From contig WBMV01007256.1 in the NCBI GenBank assembly GCA_013396655.1, positions 124,001-188,000 on the forward strand: DNA of 64,000 nucleotides, read 5' to 3'. Below the pieces are notes generated by a model. The model did not search any database, was not told the origin of the DNA, and saw only the letters and a program-made list of their open reading frames with translations. Positions 26,801 through 35,800 of the stretch are shown here, in pieces (the first letter of the stretch is position 1; each line of letters opens with the position of its first letter). Position numbers and translations under genes: made by a program. Origin of the DNA: Campylorhamphus procurvoides (Eukaryota; Chordata; Aves; Passeriformes; Dendrocolaptidae).

Positions 26801-29800
26801 TTCCTGCATTTGATGTATTAATTACAGAGTTGTAATTTTCGTAAGTACTTCTACTACTTTGTTATGCTGGCATGTAATTCAATAAGCATATGCAAAATAT
26901 TCCTTCAGCTTTTAAGTAATTGGTTCCCTGATTAGCATGTGTTTAACCTCAGAAGATTACAGAGCTGTCTTGAAAACAATGTATGTGAGTGTCTTTCCTT
27001 ACAGAAGATGTTTTCTCCTTTTTTTTTTTTCCCCATTCTGTCTTCTTTTTCCATTTGGATTATGCCAAATCCAAATCTTGGGATGATAGCTTGGTGACTT
27101 ATATGAGAGATTGATGACAGGCTCACTCTTACGTGGCTAGACATACAGTTCCACTGTATTTATTCATGAGAGGAATCTCACTGAATCACTTTGCTTATGT
27201 TTGTACTTTCTGAACCCAAGTATTTGAAGGGCACAAGAGAAAAAAAGAAAAGCACCCATCAAATTCAATGTTGTCTTATTTGATTTTTTTGCTGTTTGGT
27301 GCTAGCTTGGACAACTCCATATGACTTTGGAGGGAAGGTTTTCCATAGGCACTATGCCAGTCTGGCATCCAATACTGCTGTCATCTCCCATGCAGATAGT
27401 ACAGCTCTGTAGCTGTTCTGTTATAATGCTTAGATAAGTCAATCTGATTTGCTTTTGCCTAAAGTGTATAATTTGAATTATTTAAAGATGTAGATCTTTT
27501 TTTCATGGTAAGCAAACTTAAAAATGTCCCAGTGTTTGATGTTGCTTAAAACCTTGACTGTGCCCCTCCCTCCCATTCCCAACAACTTCAGAGTGGTGCT
27601 AAAATGTGCAAAAACTTCAATTAGAATGGTCTAAGTAATTTTTTACATGAAAACTATAAAAATGTATAGAGTGAAAATGAGAAAATATTAGAACTGTAAC
27701 TTTCATATCCAAATGTTGAGAATTATGTAATGGAAAAACAGGGTTTCAAGTATTTTCTGCTACTAACTCCTCTGAATTCAAAACTGCAAAGACTTTTGTG
27801 CGTGTTTCATTTATTTATTTATTTATTTAATGGAACAAATAGCTTACTAATAGTTACTTGTGTTTATGATACAAACAGGTCATTCCAGTCAAATCAGCTC
27901 GGCCAAAAAGACAATTTTCCTGTTCTGGCACAATTGAAACAATCAATTTGGATTCAGTTCCCCAGGCTGTTGCTCGTCTAGACAACAGTGCAGCTAAGCA
28001 CAAGCTGTCAGTGAAGCCAAAAAAGCAGCGGGTATCAAGGAAGCACAAGAGATTAACAAAGGTATTAAATGACTGGTCAAACAGCAAGAGGAGAGGAATT
28101 ACTTTTGAAGCTCAGTAAAATAACCATAACTGAGTGCACCAGGAGCTATAGACATAGGACTGTCTTAAGATGTGATTAACACTTACTTGAAGTCAAGAGA
28201 GAGACCTTCAGCTGAAACCCCACTGGAGAGAAGATGCAAAGAAGTTTTAATATTTTCGGTTGAGACAAATACTACTTAAACCTGAAGTACTTGCACTGGG
28301 ATTTCACACTGAGAGAGCTTTTTGACTCTAGTTTTTCAAGTAAAATCTTTAGGTCATAGAGGCCTGAAGATATTTGTCACTGTTAATACTGCCCTGGTAT
28401 AGGCAATTAGATAATGCAAAATTTGATTGGGAAAAAATTAGATTCTCTAAAACTGGTGTGGGTTGTGACAGGGAAAATATCCTTGTCTTATAGAAAAGAA
28501 TAAGACTTAAGTAATGTAGCTCTTGAAGCAGCTATAGAGTGAGTTATCAAATTCTTTATACATTGACTGCACATTTCCTACTTTTTATCCTGACATCTTA
28601 CTAGTGCTTGTAAATGGGACAAAACTACTAAACTACACAGGGTCCAGGAGAGGTCACTGTCCTTTCTTCCGCACCATTGTACTTGCATTTATCACTCTTG
28701 CAATGAAGAATTTAAATTTAAACTTCTTGTTCATACAGAATGTTTGAGTGGGGCGAAATGATGGCTCAACAAATGATAGCTAGACAGGACATTAGCTGAG
28801 CTGTTTTCCTCAAGGGAAGTGCTGGGAAGCACTCTTCGGGTACAGCTCATCAGAATGTGTCACTACAGAGACAAGGAGTAAGCTGTGAAGAGGATCTGCA
28901 GTTTGTTGCCATTGCTGGGCTGTGGGGCAGGCACGGAGACCTGGTCAGGGGTGATCACACACCTCAGTACAGAGCAGTGCAGTATTCTGGGGAGCTCTAG
29001 GTTTGTTGTCCATATGTGTTCCCATGGTTCTTGCAATAGGGCTGGAGTCTCAGCACAGCTAATGAGGAAGATATCTTGGCTCAGGATTTGTGAAAGGCAG
29101 CAAATTGTGTTTCCCTGAGCAGTGTTCTTTCCTGGCTACCGTTGCAGAGCTCTTTTCTGCAGGCAACAGCTTCTGTCTCTGCAAGTAAGAGCTAGATTTG
29201 CCATGAAAGAACTGGCAAAACAATGCCCTTAAGCAGGCGTTAATTATTTCAGTCTTGAAGGATGGTGTTCTGCATAGTAGAACAAGCATACAAAACTTGT
29301 ACTCTATTCCTTGAACTTCTGTAAATTTGAAAGGTCAGGTCTTAATGTACACCAAATGGTGATTCAATATTTAGCATTATACTGTTATCCCTGTTGGGAT
29401 GTTTTCTTTCTTTTAAAGGCTATCATCCAAATACGTGAGAGACATGGGATCTATGATAATGTGATTCATAAATTGGGTGGGGGTGTTTGCTCTGATCTAA
29501 ATCACTGTTTAGCAAAAGTGTTTTGCATTTGCAACTCTTTGTTCGCGGTAAAGAATAACAAGCCAGAAGGCAATATTCAGTAACTTGAAACTTGTCTTCC
29601 AATTTTAGGGATCACAAAGTTTAACAATAACAGAATTTGAGCCAGAGGACCTGGAAACTGAGCTGTATGGGGACATATACCCAGGTTATAATGGACACTT
29701 CACAGCAGACAAGCTAATCCAGGGCAGAGATGAGCAGAAGCAGCTTCAGCTTGCAGAGGAGAAAAGAATTGAAGATCACTGGGGAATCCTTGAGGCTGAA

Positions 29801-32800
29801 AGGATAAGACAGATTGTAGAAATGGAAGAACAAAGAGAAATGGAAGAACAAAGAGAAATGGAAGAAAAAAGGTGCCAAGAACTTGAACAAATGCGCAGAG
29901 AACAAGAGAAAAGGTGTTGTGAAGAAGAGAGAAGGCAGTATCTCCTTGAGGGAGAGACATCTTTGGAACCAAAAGAGCAAGCATGCCATAAGGAGGAGAA
30001 AAGACTGATGGAGGCTGAAAAGAGGCAAGAGCTGGAGGAGGAGAGGTGCCAGCAACTGGAGAAGCAAAGGCAGAAGGAGCTGGAGGAACAGCAAAGTCGA
30101 GATCTGAAGGTGCAGAGGCACCAGGAACAGGAGGAGCAACAGAGACGAGAGCTGGAAGTTCAGAAGCTCAAGGAACATGAGGAGCAAGAGAGACAAGAGC
30201 TGGAGCTGCAGAAGCTCAGGGAACAAGAGGAGCAAGAGAGACGAGAGCTGGAGCTGCAAAAACTCAAGGAACAGGAGGAGCAGCAGAAACGAGAGCTGGA
30301 GGACCAGAGGTGCAGGGAACGGGAAGAACAACACAGACAAGAGCTAGAGGAGTGGAAGCACCAGGAACAAGAGGAGCAAAGACTTCAGGAATTGGAGGAT
30401 CAGAGGCACCAGGAATGGGAAGAGCAGAAGCACAAGGAGCTGGAGGAGAAACAGAGACAAGAGCTGAAGGAGCAGAAGAGGCTAATGCTGGAAAAATTAA
30501 GGCAACACGGGACTGAAAAAGAGTATTTAGAGGAAGAAGAAAGAAATTGGCTGGAGAAACAAAAAGAACTCAAGGAACAAAATAAGGAAGAAGTACAGAT
30601 AGAAGAGAAAGAGCTTCAAGACACTGAAATAAAACTGAAGGAGAAAGAACCTGACAGCCTTAAACAAGAGAAGAAACAGGATGAACAAAGGCAGCATTTG
30701 AAGGAGGATGGTGAAAAGATAGAGAAGGAACAACTCCAGCAAGTACTGGATAAGAAAAAGGAACAAGAAGAGCAGAGGAAACACAAGCTTACAAAGCAAA
30801 TGCACATGGAAAGTTCAGAGGGTGTGCTACAAGATGAACTGAAGCAGCAGAAGGAACAAAATGGACAAGAATGGAACAAGCTGAAAGAGCAGAAGGTAGA
30901 CACAGAAGGACAAAACCTTCAGCAAAACCAAGAAGTATCCTTGGAACAGCCACAGGACAAGGATCAGTTGTGTTCTGGAGGGGCTGATAGGGATCCAGTA
31001 AAGGAGAAGCTCCAAGAAGCATCAAGAGCCCAAAAACACAAACAGCCAGAAAAAGGGAATAAAGCAGCAGAAGAAATGCTGGCCCAGAAGCTGAAGAGAG
31101 ATGTTGAGGCTCAGGAGCAAAAGCGTATAGGAGAAGAACTTCGGTGGCAAGAGGTAGATGAAAGACAAACTGCATCCAGACCCTTCACATTTCAAGTGTC
31201 TTCTGGAGATAAACAGATCATTTTTCAGAAAGTAAATCTGAGTCCCGTCATGCCTGCCAAAGGAACAGGACTCTCTTCTCCGTCTATCAAAGACTGTAGG
31301 GTGCACACTACCAGTAAGGGCTCTCATACCCTCCCATCATCAGGGTGTGTACCCCACACAGCTATTTTGGTTACTGGAGCACAGCTCTGTGGCACAGCAG
31401 TCAACCTGAACCAGATTAAGGACACAGCTTGCAAATCATTACTAGGCCTCACAGAAGAGAGGAAAAATGTGGATATTCCTTCACCAGAGAAGTCACAGAA
31501 AAAAAAACAGGATCCCAAACCTAGCAGCAGTAAAATTAAACATGCGCAAGAGACATTGAACAACCAGGCTGTACTAGCTGAGTGGGCTTCTATCCGCTCC
31601 AGAATCCTAAAGAATGCAGAGAACAACAAATATGAGAGAGACCGAGTAAGTGTCTGCAGGCACAGTGATGACTGGACACCCCGAGGACGGGGTGGTCCCC
31701 ATGGCAACTTGAGGAAAACCCTTTCTGCAAATGCAAAGTTCTCAATAACACCAGCATGGCAGAAATTTTCAGAAGCTTCAAAAACCAACTCAGATGCTGA
31801 GAATGGAAGTGTGGCAAAAGGCAATGAAACAGTGGCTGTGGGGAGAACCACTGGCTCATCCACTGATTTGAAGGAGGATGTGGCTACCACTTTTAAAGAT
31901 AATTTAGCTGAAAAGGCTAAGGAGAAAATGGAAAGCCATAGTGAACTGATAGACAATACAGAAGGCTGTAAATTTGCAAAAGATCTTCCATCTTTCCTTG
32001 TTCCAAGTTTTCCTCATGCACCAGGTAAAGAATTACCCCAGACAGAACTTACCAGTGCTCTGGAAAGTCATCAAAATAACAGCACAAAAAAACCAGATAA
32101 AGTGTCACCAAATGGAGAAGAAAATGTTTCTCCTTTTGGGATAAAGTTGCGAAGGACAAACTACTCTTTACGTTTCCATTATGATCAACAGGCAGAGCAG
32201 AGGAAAAAGAAAAGATACAGTGCAGGAGACAGTTTTGATGGTGTGCCTGACCCACTCACCTCAACAGAAGGTGAGAAAGAATCCACCGTTTTTGCTTCAC
32301 AAGAGAGTACATCCCCTGACCTGGGGAGAGCAAATGTCCCTGGTAATTTAAAAGACTCTTCAATTACTGTGACGGAGTTTTCACAGCCAGCAGGCACACC
32401 AGTGGTCCCACCAGTCACTGGCCAGAGTGCTTTACCTGCTCATGAGAAAGCAGCATGCAAGTCAGTGGTCCCACAGAAACCTGCTTTAGCTCCAAAGCCC
32501 ACCAGCCAGACCCCACCACCATCTCCTCTCTCTAAAATGAACAGATCAAACCTATCTGAAACACTGGGGCAAAGGGTGGTTAAAGCTGAATCAGATGGTG
32601 GCTGGAGAAAAGAGGACAAAGCAAATGCAGCGCACCCCACACTGTCTGATGAGTCCAAAAATGAAGAGGAAGAAATCAAAGAAAAGAAATCATTTTTCCC
32701 ATCTTTAAGTATTCCATGGAGAGAAAAAAATGACAAAAAGCCAGAGCCACTGAAGAAAGGTATGTATTTTTCAAAGCACATTCAGCTGTTGTCTGCTTTT

Positions 32801-35800
32801 CCAAAGCGGAATACTGGATCTCCAGAGGAAGACATTTGGTCCTAAGCTATAATTTTTACCTGGCATGTTTTAGTGGAGGACCACTGCTTTGCTTAGAGTT
32901 GTCTGAATGAGTGAGAATTCCCATCCCCACAATTTAATTCAGAAACACACAAGCTCAGTGTGTCCAGTGTGACCTGCATAAGAAAGTTAATTTCAGGGAG
33001 GGAGCAGAACTCTGTGTGTGTGTGTTTTCCTTGGTAGAGAAGTTAACTGGTTAGTCAGGGGATGGACCCTGTGGTCCATGTGTAATGGTGTCATCAGAGC
33101 AGAGCGTGTAATTTTTGAAATTTACATTTTGTTTCTATTTTTTAAGAGAATGTTATCTAGCTTAAAAAAGTATTGAGATTTAGGTCCCTTTATTCTGGGC
33201 GAATTCTATTACCCAATATAGTTGAGCACAGGAGTCTGTTGTAGAGGCACACTTCAGTAATGGAAACAATTATAGTAGCCATAGTGGCTCTTCAAAGAAG
33301 AGTTGAAAGCCCTTGTGTGCTGAAGTACTATTCTGTACAAGAAAGAAAATTACTCTTTCAGCATAAGGACACTCAAAAGAGCAAGGCAGGAATTCAGCAT
33401 TTCATTGGGACATGCTAATTTTTTTCATTCTTGAATTTTGCAAGAATCAGGACACCTCTAAAACCATAACTAAGTGGAAGTGCTGCTTTTTGTTTGTTTT
33501 GTGGTTTGGGAGGGGGGTTACAATTATTTGCACTTTTGACTTCTAATTTTTTAAAATGAGGATTTATGGAAACTAATTGGAGGTACAGCTGCTATCTGGG
33601 AGAGCAGGGTCTGCACCAGCTGAGGTTTTCTGCGCTCACTGAGCTCTGCAAAGGCACCTTTGCATGCCCGTGCTGCTCCCTGCCACTCACAGTTCTGTAC
33701 AGCTTCAGACTACAGAAAACCAAACGCACAAGTGACAATTCAAAAAAAAAAGTTTTTATAGCAGAGGCTGAATTTACAGAAGTATATAATTTTATTCCCC
33801 TTCTTTTGACTGAAGTTCAGACACTCTTATTCCCTTAATTATGGCTGAAAAATCAGGGAACTGAAGTATGTAATGGATGGATCCCTTTCATCAGTCATAA
33901 ACCATCAAGGCAAGGGTATCACTTTCACCAAATTTCCCACTCAGTGCAAATATTTGTAGTAAATAAGACTGTAAATCTGGAGTAGGATTTTTTCACAAAA
34001 AAAAAAAACAAACAACAAAACCCAACAAACAAAAACCCCAAAAACCAACCAACCAACCAAAAAAAACAAACACAAAAAAAGATACATTTCAACAGCTCTA
34101 TGAGTATGTTGAATTAGGTCTTATTCCTGAGGCATAAGATCTGTGTCAGGATTTGCCATGCAGTCCACGAGGGTCTGTGACTGACATGGCAGTCGATGGG
34201 CTTAGCTTCTGTGTTTTCACAAGGTAGGGAGGTTGTAGAGGTTTTCTCGAGACAAGAGATGTCTGTTGCTCAGTCAATTCTTGTCATGTTTTCTTTCAGA
34301 AAAGCCTGTCCTCCAGAGCAGGCACTCCTTAGATGGCTCTAAATTTATGGAAAAAGTGGAAACTTCACAACCGCTTTGGATTACATTAGCACTGCAAAAG
34401 CAAAAGGGATTTCGTGAGCAGCAAGCCACAAGGGAAGAGAGGAGACAAGCCAGAGAGGCAAAGCAAGCAGAGAAGCTGGCCAAAGAAAATGTAAGCAATC
34501 TTTAGAAACCTGCCTACTAGAAATACTGACACAATGATTATAAGAGTTAGCTAATGTTGTTATATGGAGCATTTTTTTGGTGCTTCATTTGTAAGATTTC
34601 ATAAAAGCTAAAATGACAGTGAGTAAAAAGTAGTCTAAAAGTCTGGAGTTCCCTTTTGCAAAACTGAGACCTCCAGGAGAAAATAGTGTGCAATAGTGTG
34701 ACAATTTTAGTGTAAATTCTGATGATATCAGGTGGTAGTTAATGGCAATCATAAGCACAACCACGGTGCAGGTGATGGAACAGAAAAATTGTGTGCAATA
34801 TGGTTCTTTCAGACCTTGAATAAGTAAGATGCTAGCGTTTAGTGCCTGGGGAATAACAGTTGGAATACACATTTATAGGTGAATATTAGTAAGTCTGCAT
34901 TTATTGTTATCATAACGTGTATTATTTGGATAAAAAACAGATGAATGAAAGAAATGAACAATTATGTGACACATCCAAATGCCTTAAGCAGGCACTGAAT
35001 TAAAGTGTCACTTCTTTCCTGTTCTCCGAGTAGCTATTTACTCTCCATGGTTTTATTGGTAAGGAAAGCACTTCTAACTTACAGTGATACTATATATAGA
35101 TACCACAGACAGTAAAAAGGGAGATGATGTGGATAACTAAATATATTTTGATGTTTGTTATGAGCTCCGAATTTCTGATGGATACATGCGTTACTACTGA
35201 CAGAGATAACTGGTAAAAGAAAACCAGTGTGTGTGAAATTGCCCACAGATGCACTGTGTTTCAGTGCTATATTTAACTGACTCAAACTGTTCAGTATTTT
35301 CACTGAAACAACAACATGACAAATTTAACTTTGTGGTGGTTTCTTTAACAGTCTCTAATAACTGTTAGCTTTACAAATATCAGAGTGTGTCATCTTGAAC
35401 TTGTAGCCATTACATGACAGACTTTCTCATTTAGCAGTTTTCCTTCTCTGTTCTAGGCTGCTATAAGTAATCAGTCGGATAATAAAAGCAGCAGCAAAAC
35501 AAGCACACTGCAGAAACCTACAACTCAAGAAGGGGAGAAGAAAACTGAGACTGCTGTGTCAAGACTAGAAAGAAGGGAGCAGCTAAAAAAGTCAAACACC
35601 CTTCCAACTTCTGTGACAGGTACAGTGAGAGATTCAGATTCGTTCTAGGAGTAATGCACTTCTGAAATGGTAATGCATGTTTTGGAAAAAGTGAATGAAT
35701 TATTTCTTTCCCCTTACATATTACCCCTAGAATTACAAATGCATTTGTTTTCAGCACAGAACAACACAAGTTGCCCCCATCTTATGTGCCGGCCAGTATG

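Noticed and set aside
29714..30340. Long antisense leucine-rich open frame (208 codons), membrane-like
   Set aside because: It is the mirror of the Glu/Gln-rich CRACD exon: GAG/CAG codons read as CTC/CTG on the other strand. No independent evidence of a gene.
31324..31956. Antisense open frame of 210 codons
   Set aside because: Lies wholly inside the CRACD giant exon, whose sense frame matches the known protein.
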